Shown here one piece after another: positions 53,253-62,396 of a DNA stretch of 64,000 nt. Every line of letters begins with the position of its first letter. Position 1 is the stretch's first letter. A program made the position numbers and the translations under genes. The notes beneath the pieces were generated by a model. That model had not been told where the DNA came from. It did not search any database and saw only the letters and a program-made list of their open reading frames with translations. This DNA is from Teichococcus aestuarii (GTDB lineage: Bacteria; Pseudomonadota; Alphaproteobacteria; Acetobacterales; Acetobacteraceae): the NCBI RefSeq assembly GCF_003116135.1, contig NZ_PDOA01000002.1, forward strand, positions 186,001-250,000. Reading direction: 5' to 3'.

Positions 53253-54359
53253 ATGTCGCACAACAGCTTCGGCCATCTCTTCCGCGTCACCTCCTGGGGT
53301 GAGAGCCACGGGCCGGCGATCGGCGGCGTGGTGGATGGCTGCCCGGCCGGCATCCCGCTCTCCGAGGCGGACATCCAGCCCTTCCTCGACAAGCGCCGCC
53401 CCGGCCAGAGCAAGTTCGTGACGCAGCGGCAGGAGCCGGACCAGGTCCGCATCCTCTCCGGCGTGTTCGAGGGCGTGACCACCGGCACGCCCATCTCGCT
53501 GCTGATCGAGAACCAGGACCAGCGCAGCAAGGATTACGGCGAGATCGCCGACCGCTTCCGGCCCGGCCATGCGGACCTCGCCTACCACCTGAAATACGGC
53601 GTGCGGGACTATCGCGGCGGCGGTCGCTCCAGCGCGCGGGAGACGGCGGTGCGCGTCGCCGCCGGCGCCATCGCCCGCAAGGTGCTGGGGACGGGGGTTG
53701 TGATCCGCGGCGCCATGGTCGCCATGGGTCCCCTCGGCATCGACCGCGCCCGGCTGGACTGGGCGGAGACCGACAGAAATCCGTTCTTCTGCCCCGATCC
53801 CGGCGCCGTGCCGGCCTGGGAGGAGAAGCTGGCCGCCACCCGCAAGGCCGGCTCCTCCCTCGGCGCCGTCATCGAGCTGGTGGCGGAAGGCGTGCCGGTG
53901 GGCCTCGGCGCCCCCCTCTACGGCAAGCTGGACGCCGACCTCGCGAGCGCGCTGATGAGCATCAACGCCGTCAAGGGCGTCGAGATCGGCGAGGGCTTCG
54001 CCAGCGCCGCGCTGGATGGCGAGGCCAATGCCGACGAGATGCGCATGGGGCCGGAGGGCGAGGTGGAATTCCTCTCCAACCATGCGGGCGGCATCCTGGG
54101 CGGCATCTCCACCGGCCAGCCCATCGTGGCGCGCTTCGCGGTGAAGCCCACCTCCTCCATCCTGACGCCGCGCCGCTCGGTGGACCGCTTCGGCCAGGAG
54201 GTGGAGGTGCTGACGAAAGGCCGGCACGACCCCTGCGTGGGCATCCGCGCCGTGCCGGTGGGCGAGGCGATGCTGGCCTGCGTGCTGGCCGACCACCTGC
54301 TGCGCCAGCGCGCCCAGAACCCGGATGCGCCGGAGCGGCCCCGCCTGCCGCGCAATTGA
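53253..54359 (+). CDS. aroC: Chorismate synthase
   Basis: 368 residues. Final step of the shikimate pathway (EPSP to chorismate, reduced FMN needed). Signatures: '[20 protein letters not shown]', '[20 protein letters not shown]', '[20 protein letters not shown]' and '[20 protein letters not shown]'. Full length. No other aro genes nearby, as is common. Confidence 0.97.
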   Translation: MSHNSFGHLFRVTSWGESHGPAIGGVVDGCPAGIPLSEADIQPFLDKRRPGQSKFVTQRQEPDQVRILSGVFEGVTTGTPISLLIENQDQRSKDYGEIADRFRPGHADLAYHLKYGVRDYRGGGRSSARETAVRVAAGAIARKVLGTGVVIRGAMVAMGPLGIDRARLDWAETDRNPFFCPDPGAVPAWEEKLAATRKAGSSLGAVIELVAEGVPVGLGAPLYGKLDADLASALMSINAVKGVEIGEGFASAALDGEANADEMRMGPEGEVEFLSNHAGGILGGISTGQPIVARFAVKPTSSILTPRRSVDRFGQEVEVLTKGRHDPCVGIRAVPVGEAMLACVLADHLLRQRAQNPDAPERPRLPRN

Positions 54360-54402
54360 GCGCGATTGCCACGGGCGAAGCGGCCAATCCCGACCACCAC
54401 AC

Positions 54403-54432
54403 TTGACTATTTAGTGACGCCTCAGGATTAGA
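54403..54432 (+). promoter_or_regulatory. Possible sigma-70 promoter upstream of 54464
   Basis: TTGACT, 18 bases, ATTAGA, in an AT-richer patch 32 bases before the ATG. Good -35, poor -10. Confidence 0.3.
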
Positions 54433-54463
54433 AGGGACAGACCAGACCAGCCGAGGCTTCCGC

Positions 54464-55684
54464 ATGTACCTCGATGCTCCAGCGGCCGACACCGACCCCA
54501 CCACAGCCTGCCGCCACTTCCTCTCCCTGGCCGGGACGGAATCCTGGAGCCGGCGCATGGCGGACATCGCGGAACGCGCCCGGCCGCGTTCCTGGATGGG
54601 GCGGGCGGCGCAGCAGCGCCACGCGCTGGAACTCCTGCTGGCCCGCCTGGCCGACCCGCGCGACTCCGCCGGCCCCGCCGCACCCAACGCGGCCGAGCAA
54701 CGCATCCTCGCCCTGGTGCGCGAGGCCGTGGCCCTGGCCGACGCCCTTCCCCCGGAATCGCGCGAGCGGCTGCGCCAGCGCCTGCTGGAGGGGCTGACCG
54801 GCGAGGGCACCCTGATCCCGCTCTTCCACCTGCTGCGGGAGGCGGCCCGCCAGCGGGCCCGCGGCTTCACCGTGGCCTTCACCGGCCTGGCCGAGGGCAC
54901 GCCCCACGACCTGCTGCTGAGCCGCGACGGCGAATCGGCCGAGCTGGTGTGCGAGACCGTCTCGGCCGAGGAGGGCCGCCACCTGCACCGAGGCGACTGG
55001 TTCGCCCTGGTGGATGGCATCAACCCGGACCTGCAGACCTGGCTGGCCGCGCATCCCGGCCGCTACCTGCTGAAGATGACCCTGCCCGAGGGCATCCACG
55101 GCCCGCAGGAGCTGGCCGAGTTGCAGCGCCGCGTCAGCGCCCTGCTGGCCGACCACAGGCGCCAGGACAGCTCCGCCTCCGCCGTGCTGAAGCTGGACCC
55201 GCTGGTGCTGGCCGGCGCGCAGATGTCCGGCGCCGCCCTGCCGCAGCACCTGCGCAGCCTGTTCGGCCCCGACGCGCATCTGGCGGTGACGGCCGCCCCC
55301 TCCGGCGGCAGCATGTTCGTCATGGCCGCCCGCGCCGGGCGGGAGAACGCGGTGGCCGCCGCCATCGTCGGCCGGCTGGAGCGGGCCGCCGCCGGCCGCC
55401 TCTCCGGCACGCGGCCCGGCATCGTCTCCGTGTTCCTGGAGGATATCGAGCGGGCCGAGTGGCGCAGCCTGCGCGAGACGCTGGAGCTGGAAGGCGCCGT
55501 GCGCCGCTTCTTCACCACCCCCGCCGCGCAGCGGATCGTCGCCGCCGCCTGCGTCACCCGCATGGAGTTCTTCGGCGTCCCCGTGCCGGATTCGGCGGCC
55601 GATGGCGAGCTGCGCTTCCGCAACCAGTCGCATCCGCAGGCTCGTTCGGCCGGGTTGCACCCGGCCATCGCCTCAACGGTCTAA
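54464..55684 (+). CDS. Uncharacterised protein, 406 residues
   Basis: Soluble, no signal peptide or membrane helix. N-terminal helical part (about 1-130: 'RSWMGRAAQQRHALELLLAR', 'EAVALADALPPESRERLRQR') and a central alpha/beta segment 'PHDLLLSRDGESAELVCETV' followed by SAEEGRHLHRGDW, then a C-terminal region ending 'RNQSHPQARSAGLHPAIAST'. The central D...E-x-x-x-E pattern and the following GRHLHRGDW loosely recall PD-(D/E)XK nuclease-like folds, but the catalytic Lys is missing, so I assign no function. Stands alone; upstream promoter candidate at 54403. Confidence 0.7.
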   Translation: MYLDAPAADTDPTTACRHFLSLAGTESWSRRMADIAERARPRSWMGRAAQQRHALELLLARLADPRDSAGPAAPNAAEQRILALVREAVALADALPPESRERLRQRLLEGLTGEGTLIPLFHLLREAARQRARGFTVAFTGLAEGTPHDLLLSRDGESAELVCETVSAEEGRHLHRGDWFALVDGINPDLQTWLAAHPGRYLLKMTLPEGIHGPQELAELQRRVSALLADHRRQDSSASAVLKLDPLVLAGAQMSGAALPQHLRSLFGPDAHLAVTAAPSGGSMFVMAARAGRENAVAAAIVGRLERAAAGRLSGTRPGIVSVFLEDIERAEWRSLRETLELEGAVRRFFTTPAAQRIVAAACVTRMEFFGVPVPDSAADGELRFRNQSHPQARSAGLHPAIASTV

Positions 55685-55826
55685 AATTTTCTCGATGTCT
55701 CTTTATCTTAACTCTATTGTGACGGAATCTCTGCCCTAGCCGTAAAGTTCGGTCACATAAGAGCCACTTTTTCCGGCATGCTGCGTTGCACTCTTCCCGC
55801 AACCGCCGCACCCAGGGTTTCTCCCG

Positions 55827-55973
55827 ATGTCGGACCGTGAAATGGAAGCCAAGCTGCTGGAGCTGGATCGTCTGCTGAACGATCCGGAGGTCCAGATGGA
55901 CCCCCATCGCGTCTGGTCGCTGCTGCAGGAAATCTCCGGCGCCCACAAGCGCCCGGCGCCGCGCGCCGCCTGA
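55827..55973 (+). CDS. 48-residue helical protein resembling the start of release factor 1
   Basis: MSDREMEAKLLELDRLLNDP, then EVQMDPHRVWSLLQEISGAH and a basic KRPAPRAA tail. The 'LLNDPEV...DPHRVWSLLQE' pattern resembles the first helices of RF1 (LLSDPEV...DPxRYRxLSxE), but no other RF domain follows. Could be a helical adaptor or unrelated. Convergent with tlyA, only 3 bases from its stop. The preceding 140 bases are AT-rich, suggesting an active promoter region. Confidence 0.6.
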   Translation: MSDREMEAKLLELDRLLNDPEVQMDPHRVWSLLQEISGAHKRPAPRAA

Positions 55974-55976
55974 GGC

Positions 55977-56717
55977 TCAGCCCTCGCGCCGGGCGGCAAT
56001 CAGGAATTCCCGGTTGCCCTCCGGCCCGAGGATCGGGCTCGGTTCCACCCCCAGCACCGTCCAGCCTTCCAGGCCCGACCACCAGCCCTCCACCCGGTCG
56101 CACACCGCCTGATGCACCGCCGGGTCGCGCACCACGCCACCCTTGCCCACCAGCGCCGGCCCGGCCTCGAACTGCGGCTTGATCAGCGCCACGGCCCAGG
56201 CGCCGGGCGCCGCCAGCCCCAGCGCCGCCGGCAGCACCGTGGCCAGGCCGATGAAGCTGGCATCGCACACCACCACCCCGGGCGGCTCCGGGATCAGCGT
56301 GGCATCCAGGCGGCGGGCATTGGTCTTCTCCAGCACCACCACCCGCTCGTCGCTTCGCAGCTTCCAGGCCAGCTGGCCATGGCCCACATCGACGGCATAG
56401 ACCCGTACGGCGCCATGGTGCAGCAGCACGTCGGTGAAGCCGCCCGTCGAGGCGCCGACATCCACCGCCACGCGCCCCGCCGGGTCCAGGCCGAAATGCG
56501 CCAGCGCGTGCGAGAGCTTCATGCCGCCGCGGCTGACCCAGGGGTGCTCCTGGCTCTTCACCTCCAGCGGCGTGTCCTCGGCCACGGGCTGGCCCGGCTT
56601 CTCCACCCGCCTTGTGTTGGAGAACACCTTGCCGGCCATGATCAGCGCCTGCGCCCTGGCGCGGCTTTCCACCAGGCCGCGCTCGACCAGCGCCACATCG
56701 GCGCGCTGCTTGGGCAT
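55977..56717 (-). CDS. tlyA: TlyA-family rRNA (cytidine-2'-O-)methyltransferase
   Basis: 246 residues from the ATG at 56717 (GGAG 9 bases upstream). N-terminal S4 RNA-binding domain (1-60: 'RADVALVERGLVESRARAQA', AGKVFSNTRRVEKPG) and FtsJ-like methyltransferase domain with 'SRGGMKLSHALAHFGLDPAG', SAM site VDVGASTGGFTDVLL (85-99) and 'VVVCDASFIGLATVLPAALG'. In actinobacteria TlyA methylates 16S and 23S rRNA; in alphaproteobacteria it usually follows dxs, as here. Confidence 0.93.
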   Translation of the reverse strand: MPKQRADVALVERGLVESRARAQALIMAGKVFSNTRRVEKPGQPVAEDTPLEVKSQEHPWVSRGGMKLSHALAHFGLDPAGRVAVDVGASTGGFTDVLLHHGAVRVYAVDVGHGQLAWKLRSDERVVVLEKTNARRLDATLIPEPPGVVVCDASFIGLATVLPAALGLAAPGAWAVALIKPQFEAGPALVGKGGVVRDPAVHQAVCDRVEGWWSGLEGWTVLGVEPSPILGPEGNREFLIAARREG

Positions 56718-56743
56718 TCGGGGAGACTCCAGGATCAAGTCAT

Positions 56744-56857
56744 CTTCTTTTTCTGAAGAAAAAGAAGCAAAAAGACTTTGTCAGTTGGCGTCGCGCTCCA
56801 AGCAAGCGTGCCGCCAAACCGACAAAGGTTTTTTGGTTCTTTTTTTCAAAAAAGAAC
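56744..56857. repeat. Dispersed repeat, family B, copy 2 (AT-rich double hairpin)
   Basis: Reverse-complement copy of 20784-20898. Hairpins CTTCTTTTTCTG/AAGAAAAAGAAG (56744-56767) and GTTCTTTTTTTC/AAAAAAGAAC (56836-56857) flank a CAGTTGGCGTCGCG...GCGTGCCGCCAAAC core. It lies between the dxs stop and the tlyA start. Confidence 0.8.
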
Positions 56858-56864
56858 GCTTCTT

Positions 56865-58865
56865 CTAGGCCTGCGCCGGGCGCACCGCGTTTTCCACGCC
56901 CAGCGCCGCCACCGCCGTCTCCACGATGCCGCGCGCCGAGAGGCCGCAGGCCTCGTACTGCGCCTTGGGCGTGTCGTGGTCGATGAAGAGATCGGGCAGC
57001 ACCATCGGGCGGAACTTCAGCCCGTGATCGAAGGCGCCCTTCCAGGCCAGATGCTGCATCACCAGTGCGCCGAAGCCGCAGACCGAGCCTTCCTCGATGG
57101 TGATGAGCACCTCGTGCTCGCGCGCCAGCCGCTCCACCAAGCCAGTGTCCAGCGGCTTGGCGAAGCGGGCATCGGCCACCGTGCAGGGCAGGCCGCGCGC
57201 GGCCAGCTCGTCGGCCGCCTTCAGGCATTCCTGCAGGCGCGCGCCATAGCTGAGGATGGCCACCTTGCCGCCCTCGCGCAGCACGCGGCCGCGGCCGATC
57301 TCCAGCACCGTGCCGCGCGCCGGCACCGGCTCCAGCCCGAAGCCCTCGCCGCGCGGGAAGCGCAGCGCCGTCGGGCCTTCGTCATAGGCGGCGCAGGTGG
57401 CGACCATGTGGGCCAGCTCCACCTCGTCGGCCGAGGCCATCAGCACCATCTCGGGGATGCAGCCAAGATAGGCGATGTCGTAGGCGCCGGCATGGGTGGC
57501 GCCGTCGGCGCCCACCAGCCCGGCGCGGTCCAGCGCGAAGCGCACGGGCAGCTTCTGCAGCGCCACGTCATGCACCACCTGGTCGTAGGCGCGCTGGAGG
57601 AAGGTGGAGTAGATGGCGACGAAAGGCTTCATCCCCTCCGTCGCCATGCCGGCGGCGAAGGTGACGGCGTGCTGCTCGGCGATGCCCACGTCGAAGGTGC
57701 GCTTCGGGAAGCGCTTCTGGAAGGCGTCGATGCCGGTGCCGGAGGGCATGGCGGCGGTGATGCCGACGATCCGCTCATCCGCCTCCGCCTCGGCGATCAG
57801 CGCCTGGGCGAATACCTTGGTGTAGGTGGGCGGCCCCGGCGGCGCCTTGGCCTGGGTGCCGGTGACGACGTTGAACTTCGAGACGGCGTGGTACTTGTCG
57901 GCGCTTTCCTCGGCCGGGGCGTAGCCCTTGCCCTTCTGCGTGACGACATGCAGCAGGATCGGCGCGCCATCCTCCGCGTCGCGCAGGTTGCGCAGCAGCG
58001 GCAGCAGGTGGTCGAGGTTGTGGCCGTCGACCGGCCCGACATAGTAGAAGCCCAGCTCCTCGAACAGCGTGCCGCCGGTCAGCAGGCCGCGGGCGTATTC
58101 GTCGGCGCGGCGGGCGGCGCGCTCCAGCGGCGCGGGGAAGCGCCGCGCCAGCTTCGCCATCATCTCCCGCAGGCTGAGGAAGGGGCGCGACGAGATCAGC
58201 CGCGACAGGTAGGCCGACATGGCGCCGACGGGCGGCGCGATCGACATGTCGTTGTCGTTCAGCACCACGATCAGGCGGGAGCGCATGGCGCCGGCGTTGT
58301 TCATCGCCTCATAGGCCATGCCGGCGCTCATAGCGCCGTCGCCGATCACGGCGATGACGTTCTGCTCGTCGCGCCTCGAGGGGGCCTTGCGCGCCGTGGC
58401 GCGCTTCAGGTCCCGCGCCACCGCCATGCCGAGGCCGGCCGAGATGGAGGTGGAGGAATGCGCCGCGCCGAACGGGTCGTACTCGCTCTCCGAGCGGCGG
58501 GTGAAGCCGGAGAGGCCGCCGCCCTGGCGCAGCGTGCGGATGCGGTCGCGCCGCCCGGTCAGGATCTTGTGCGGGTAGGTCTGGTGGCCGACATCCCAGA
58601 TCAGCCGGTCCTGCGGCGTGTCGAACACGGCATGGATGGCCACCGTCAGCTCCACCACGCCAAGGCTGGCGCCGAGATGCCCGCCCGTCTGGGAGACGGC
58701 GTGGATGGTCTCGGCGCGCAGCTCGTCGGCCAGCTGGCGCAGCTGCTCGCCGGAGAAATTGCGCAGGTCGGCGGGGACGCGCACGCGGTCCAGCAGCGGC
58801 GTGGCGGGCGGCGCGCCACCGCCGCCGGACGACGGAGGGGCGAACGTGTTCGGGGGGTTCGCCAT
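56865..58865 (-). CDS. dxs: 1-deoxy-D-xylulose-5-phosphate synthase
   Basis: 666 residues. First enzyme of the MEP isoprenoid pathway (pyruvate + glyceraldehyde 3-phosphate). Signatures: '[20 protein letters not shown]', '[20 protein letters not shown]', TPP-binding '[20 protein letters not shown] ' (GDGxxxxGxxxEAMN), '[20 protein letters not shown]' and '[20 protein letters not shown]'. Ten variable Pro/Gly residues start the protein. Overlaps the ispA stop by one base. Confidence 0.97.
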   Translation of the reverse strand: MANPPNTFAPPSSGGGGAPPATPLLDRVRVPADLRNFSGEQLRQLADELRAETIHAVSQTGGHLGASLGVVELTVAIHAVFDTPQDRLIWDVGHQTYPHKILTGRRDRIRTLRQGGGLSGFTRRSESEYDPFGAAHSSTSISAGLGMAVARDLKRATARKAPSRRDEQNVIAVIGDGAMSAGMAYEAMNNAGAMRSRLIVVLNDNDMSIAPPVGAMSAYLSRLISSRPFLSLREMMAKLARRFPAPLERAARRADEYARGLLTGGTLFEELGFYYVGPVDGHNLDHLLPLLRNLRDAEDGAPILLHVVTQKGKGYAPAEESADKYHAVSKFNVVTGTQAKAPPGPPTYTKVFAQALIAEAEADERIVGITAAMPSGTGIDAFQKRFPKRTFDVGIAEQHAVTFAAGMATEGMKPFVAIYSTFLQRAYDQVVHDVALQKLPVRFALDRAGLVGADGATHAGAYDIAYLGCIPEMVLMASADEVELAHMVATCAAYDEGPTALRFPRGEGFGLEPVPARGTVLEIGRGRVLREGGKVAILSYGARLQECLKAADELAARGLPCTVADARFAKPLDTGLVERLAREHEVLITIEEGSVCGFGALVMQHLAWKGAFDHGLKFRPMVLPDLFIDHDTPKAQYEACGLSARGIVETAVAALGVENAVRPAQA

Positions 58866-59773
58866 CAGGACCTCCGGGCGATGGTGTAGTCGGCCAGCAT
58901 CCGCAACAGATCGGCACGCTCGCCGAAGCTGTCGAGATGCGCGCGGGCCTGGGCGGCGAGTCTTTCCGCCTGCGCCCGGGCCCGCTCCAGCCCGAGCAGG
59001 CCGACGAGGGTGGCCTTGCCGGCCTCGGCGTCCTTGCCGGTGCGCTTGCCGGTCTCGGCCTCGCTGGCCGTGGCGTCGAGGATGTCGTCGGCGATCTGGA
59101 AGGCGGCGCCCAGCTCCCGCCCATAGGCGCAGAGGGCGTGGCGCTGCTGGCCCGGCGCCTTGCCCAGCACCGCCCCCGCCTCGGCCGAGAACTCGATCAG
59201 CTTGCCGGTCTTGAGCAGCTGCAGCCGGCCGATGCCGGCCTCGGTCGGCGGCTCGGTGCCGTCCTCGGCCAGCATGTCCAGCATCTGGCCGCCGCACATG
59301 CCGCGCGGGCCGGCGGCCAGCGCCAGGCGCAGGCACAGCTCGGCGCGCACGGCGGGGTCGGAATGCGTGTCCTCATGCGCCAGCACGGCGAAGGCCTGCG
59401 CCTGGAGGGCGTCGCCGGCCAGGATCGCGGTGGCCTCGTCGAACGCCTTGTGCACCGTGGGCTTGCCGCGGCGCATGTCGTCATTGTCCATCGCCGGCAG
59501 GTCGTCATGCACCAGTGAGTAGGCGTGCAGCATCTCGATGGCGGCGGCGACGCGCAGCGCCGAGGTGCGGGAGACGCCGAACTGCGCCGCCCCCTCCAGC
59601 ACCAGGAAGCCGCGCATCCGCTTGCCGCCGCCCAGCGCCGCATGGCGCATGGCGGCGTAGAGGCGGGCCTCGGCGCCCTCCTCGGCCGGCAGCAGCGTGT
59701 CGAGCGCGTGCTCGATCTCGGCCGCGGCGGCGCGCAGCGCCTCCGGCAGCAGCGTCGGGGAGGTCTCGGCCAT
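58865..59773 (-). CDS. ispA: Polyprenyl diphosphate synthase (farnesyl/geranyl type)
   Basis: 302 residues. Condenses IPP with DMAPP/GPP, providing FPP for undecaprenol, hopanoids, quinones and carotenoids. First Asp-rich motif [14 protein letters not shown] (Asp90-...), second QIADDILD, and '[15 protein letters not shown]', 'CGGQMLDM', '[13 protein letters not shown]'. Gene order xseB-ispA-dxs is the alphaproteobacterial standard. The second residue before the first motif (Ser86-Leu-Val) is short-chain-like, consistent with C15. Confidence 0.94.
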   Translation of the reverse strand: MAETSPTLLPEALRAAAAEIEHALDTLLPAEEGAEARLYAAMRHAALGGGKRMRGFLVLEGAAQFGVSRTSALRVAAAIEMLHAYSLVHDDLPAMDNDDMRRGKPTVHKAFDEATAILAGDALQAQAFAVLAHEDTHSDPAVRAELCLRLALAAGPRGMCGGQMLDMLAEDGTEPPTEAGIGRLQLLKTGKLIEFSAEAGAVLGKAPGQQRHALCAYGRELGAAFQIADDILDATASEAETGKRTGKDAEAGKATLVGLLGLERARAQAERLAAQARAHLDSFGERADLLRMLADYTIARRS

Positions 59774-59778
59774 GGTGC

Positions 59779-60033
59779 TCAGGCCATCTCGCGCAGGGTG
59801 GCGCCCTCGGGGCCGCCGCCGGGGCCGGCGACGATGGCCTGCACCTTCTGCTCCGCCTCGGCCAGCTTGGCCTCGCAATGGCGGCGCAGCGCGGCGCCGC
59901 GCTCATAGTCGGCGATCGCCTCCTCCAGCCGGGCCTGGCCCCCCTCCAGCTTCTTCACGATCGCATCCAGCTCGGCCAGGGCCGCCTCGAAGGACAGGGA
60001 CGCGACGTCCGGACGGGTGGGCGTCTCAGGCAT
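59779..60033 (-). CDS. xseB: Exodeoxyribonuclease VII small subunit
   Basis: 84 residues. 'LSFEAALAELDAIVKKLEGG' and QARLEEAIADYERGAALRRH then CEAKLAEAEQKVQAI: the complete XseB coiled-coil signature. Small subunit that decorates XseA in degrading single-stranded DNA. Five bases before ispA on the same strand. C-terminal Gly/Pro tail is variable. Confidence 0.95.
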   Translation of the reverse strand: MPETPTRPDVASLSFEAALAELDAIVKKLEGGQARLEEAIADYERGAALRRHCEAKLAEAEQKVQAIVAGPGGGPEGATLREMA

Positions 60034-60081
60034 GGGGCAGCAACCTCGGGGCCAAGTGGGGCAGGTGACAGGGCAGCGGCG

Positions 60082-61011
60082 TCAGGCGTTCATCAACGCC
60101 CGGACATGGCTGGCGGCGGAAGCCGCCAGCGCGTCCAGATCATAGCCGCCTTCAAGCGTTGAGACGACCCGGCCGCCGCACAACCGGTCCGCGATGCCGC
60201 AGATTTGGCCGGTGAGCCAGCCGAAATCGGCCTCCCGCAGGCGGAGCTGCGCCAGCGGGTCGCGCGCATGGGCGTCGAAGCCCGCCGAGACGACGACGAG
60301 GCCGGGGCGGAACGCCTCCAGCGCCGGCAGCAGACGGTCCCGCCACACGGCGCGGAAGGCGGCGCTGTCCGCCCCCGGCTCGAGCGTGGCGTTCAGCACG
60401 TTGCCCACGCCCGTCTCGTGCTCCATCCCCGTGCCGGGATAGCAGGGCGACTGGTGCGAGGAGAGGAACAGGATGGAGGGGTCGGCCTCCACCGCCGCCT
60501 GGGTGCCGTTGCCGTGGTGGACGTCGAAATCCAGCACCGCCACGCGGGCGATGCCGTGCGCCGCCTGGGCGTGGCGCGCGGCGACGGTGGCGTTGGCGAA
60601 GAGGCAGAAGCCCATCGGCCGGCGCGGCTCGGCGTGGTGGCCGGGCGGGCGCACGGCGCAGAAGGCCCGCCGCACCTCGCCGCGGCACACCGCATCGACC
60701 GCCGCGATGCCGGCCCCCGCCGCGCGCAGCGCCGCCTCGGCGCTGTGCCCGTTCATGCCGGTGTCGCCATCCAGCATCACCGTCTCGCCCGGCTCCGGGC
60801 GGATGGCGAGGATGGCCTGCACATACTCGGGCGGGTGGACGCGGGCGAGCTGCTCCGGCGTGGCGCGCGGCGCCTCCTCCTGGATCAGCGTGGCGAATTC
60901 CTCCCCCTCCAGCGCCGCCAGCACGGCGCGCAGGCGGTCCGGGCATTCCGGGTGGCCCTCGCCATTCTCATGGCCGAGGCAGGCACGGTGGGAGACCAGC
61001 AGCACGCTCAT
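60082..61011 (-). CDS. Histone deacetylase-family (acetylpolyamine/AcuC-like) deacetylase
   Basis: 309 residues. Zn-dependent deacetylase fold: 'GHPECPDRLRAVLAALEGEE', RPPGHHAEPRRPMGFC (His125-His126), 'VLDFDVHHGNGTQAAVEADP' (Asp161, Asp163, His165), 'SSHQSPCYPGTGME' and 'VVSAGFDAHARDPLAQLRL'. All metal and catalytic residues are present. Substrate unknown: acetylated protein, polyamine or other amides. Upstream of xseB on the same strand. Confidence 0.93.
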   Translation of the reverse strand: MSVLLVSHRACLGHENGEGHPECPDRLRAVLAALEGEEFATLIQEEAPRATPEQLARVHPPEYVQAILAIRPEPGETVMLDGDTGMNGHSAEAALRAAGAGIAAVDAVCRGEVRRAFCAVRPPGHHAEPRRPMGFCLFANATVAARHAQAAHGIARVAVLDFDVHHGNGTQAAVEADPSILFLSSHQSPCYPGTGMEHETGVGNVLNATLEPGADSAAFRAVWRDRLLPALEAFRPGLVVVSAGFDAHARDPLAQLRLREADFGWLTGQICGIADRLCGGRVVSTLEGGYDLDALAASAASHVRALMNA

Positions 61012-61020
61012 GCCGCGGCC

Positions 61021-61275
61021 TCAATCCTGCGCGGCGGGCTTGGGCTGGTCCTCCCGCTTGCGCAGGGTGAAGCGGTAGAGGCCGGCGGATTCGCTGAAGG
61101 AGACCAGCGCATGGCCGGTCTCGCGGCTGTAGGCCTGGAAATCCTTCACGCTGGCCGGATCGGTGGCCAGCACCGTCAGCTTCGCGCCGGGGGGGAGGGC
61201 GCGCAGGGCCTTGTTGGCCTTCAGCACGGGCAGCGGGCAGGTCAGGCCCTGCACATCCAACGTCGTCTCGCTCAT
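61021..61275 (-). CDS. TusA-family sulfur carrier protein
   Basis: 84 residues. 'LDVQGLTCPLPVLKANKALR' contains the CPxP-x4-K motif with active Cys13; 'LTVLATDPASVKDFQAYSRE' and 'LVSFSESAGLYRFTLRK' complete the two-layer fold. TusA-like proteins pass persulfide sulfur for tRNA thiolation, molybdopterin or other uses. Which one is unclear, as no partner gene is adjacent. Confidence 0.93.
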   Translation of the reverse strand: MSETTLDVQGLTCPLPVLKANKALRALPPGAKLTVLATDPASVKDFQAYSRETGHALVSFSESAGLYRFTLRKREDQPKPAAQD

Positions 61276-61361
61276 GGGGAAGGACTGGACCACCGGCGTC
61301 GGCGCCGCGCAAGCGGCCTCTCCGCCACGGGGCGCCGGGCGCCCCGCTCCGTCGCGCGGCA

Positions 61362-61748
61362 TCACCCGCCCCGCAGGCGCTGGGCCAGCACGGCCTGGGC
61401 GGCCATGGCCGCGCCGCCGCCGCGCCGGAAGGTGAGGGTGACGGGCTCGCCGCCATGGTCCCAGACCTTCAGCTCCTCCTCCAGCTCCGCCGTGCCGCCG
61501 ACCTCGACGGCGAAGCGCCGGATGGATTTGTAGGGGATGCTCAGGATCTCCGCCTTGGAGCCGGTGAGGCCCTGGCGGTCCATCACCAGCAGGCGCCAGT
61601 CGGTCAGCGCGAAGCCGTCCCGCACGGTGCGGAAGGCGACGATCACCGCCTCGTCCGGCAGCAGCGCCTCCTGGAAGCGGGGGCCGAGCTCCTCCGGCCG
61701 AACCTGTCCGGCATCGCCGGTGATGGCGCCCAGCAACCTGCCCAGCAT
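61362..61748 (-). CDS. Bacterial PH-domain protein (bPH_1)
   Basis: 128 residues from the ATG at 61748 (GGGAGGGAAAGG upstream). Single bacterial pleckstrin-homology domain: 'DEAVIVAFRTVRDGFALTDW', RLLVMDRQGLTG then 'KAEILSIPYKSIRRFAVEVG' and 'EEELKVWDHGGEPVTLTFRR', a close match to the Pfam PF08000 pattern as I recall it. Unknown function; cytoplasmic, oligomeric in solved homologues. Confidence 0.9.
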   Translation of the reverse strand: MLGRLLGAITGDAGQVRPEELGPRFQEALLPDEAVIVAFRTVRDGFALTDWRLLVMDRQGLTGSKAEILSIPYKSIRRFAVEVGGTAELEEELKVWDHGGEPVTLTFRRGGGAAMAAQAVLAQRLRGG

Positions 61749-61817
61749 GGCCTTTCCCTCCCGCAAGACTGTGCCTGGGCAGATGGGATGCGGGGGCGCC
61801 GGCGTCCAGGGCGCGCC

Positions 61818-62396
61818 TCAGTTCTGCGGCGCGCCCGCCCGCATGTCGAGCGGCCGGCCGTGCGGCGGCTCCAGCAGCTTGTGGTAGTAGTGCCCGGCCA
61901 CGGTGCGGCCGCGCACCCGCGCATAGGCCGGGTGGGTGCCCCAGCGCGTGTAGCCCAGCGCCTCGAACAGCGCGATGGCGGTGCTCTGCGTCTCCCGCAC
62001 GTCGAGGTTCAGCACGCGGTGGCCGAGCGCCGCGGCGCGCTCCTCCACCCGCCGCACCAGCAGCCGCGCCAAGCCGTGGCCGCGCGCATAGGGCGCGATG
62101 TAGGCGTGGGTGAGCTGGGCGCCGAAGGCCTGCGCCTCGTTGTTGCGCGGCGGGCGGATGAGCTGGGCCGAGCCCACCGGCACGCCGTCCAGCCGGGCGA
62201 TGAACAGCTCGCAGCCCGGCACCAGCAGCACGCCGCGGAAATGCCGCGCCAGCGCCTCGCGCCCTTGCGGCTCCACCCAGCCGAAGCCGCCGCCCTCGAT
62301 GATGGCGGCGTCGGTGGCCTCGCACAGGTCGGCCAGGTCCATGTCGTCGAGCGACTCGGCGCGCTCGACCAGAAGCTCATGCTGAGAGGCGGACAT
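61818..62396 (-). CDS. GNAT-family N-acetyltransferase
   Basis: 192 residues. GNAT core: 'ELFIARLDGVPVGSAQLIRP', 'LTHAYIAPYARGHGLARLLV' (acetyl-CoA-binding Q/RxxGxG/A) and 'VLNLDVRETQSTAIALFEAL GYTRWG'-type motif B. Starts immediately after the hisH stop (TGAATG), so it is part of the histidine transcript. Substrate unknown; the position where hisA is often found is taken by this gene. Confidence 0.9.
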   Translation of the reverse strand: MSASQHELLVERAESLDDMDLADLCEATDAAIIEGGGFGWVEPQGREALARHFRGVLLVPGCELFIARLDGVPVGSAQLIRPPRNNEAQAFGAQLTHAYIAPYARGHGLARLLVRRVEERAAALGHRVLNLDVRETQSTAIALFEALGYTRWGTHPAYARVRGRTVAGHYYHKLLEPPHGRPLDMRAGAPQN

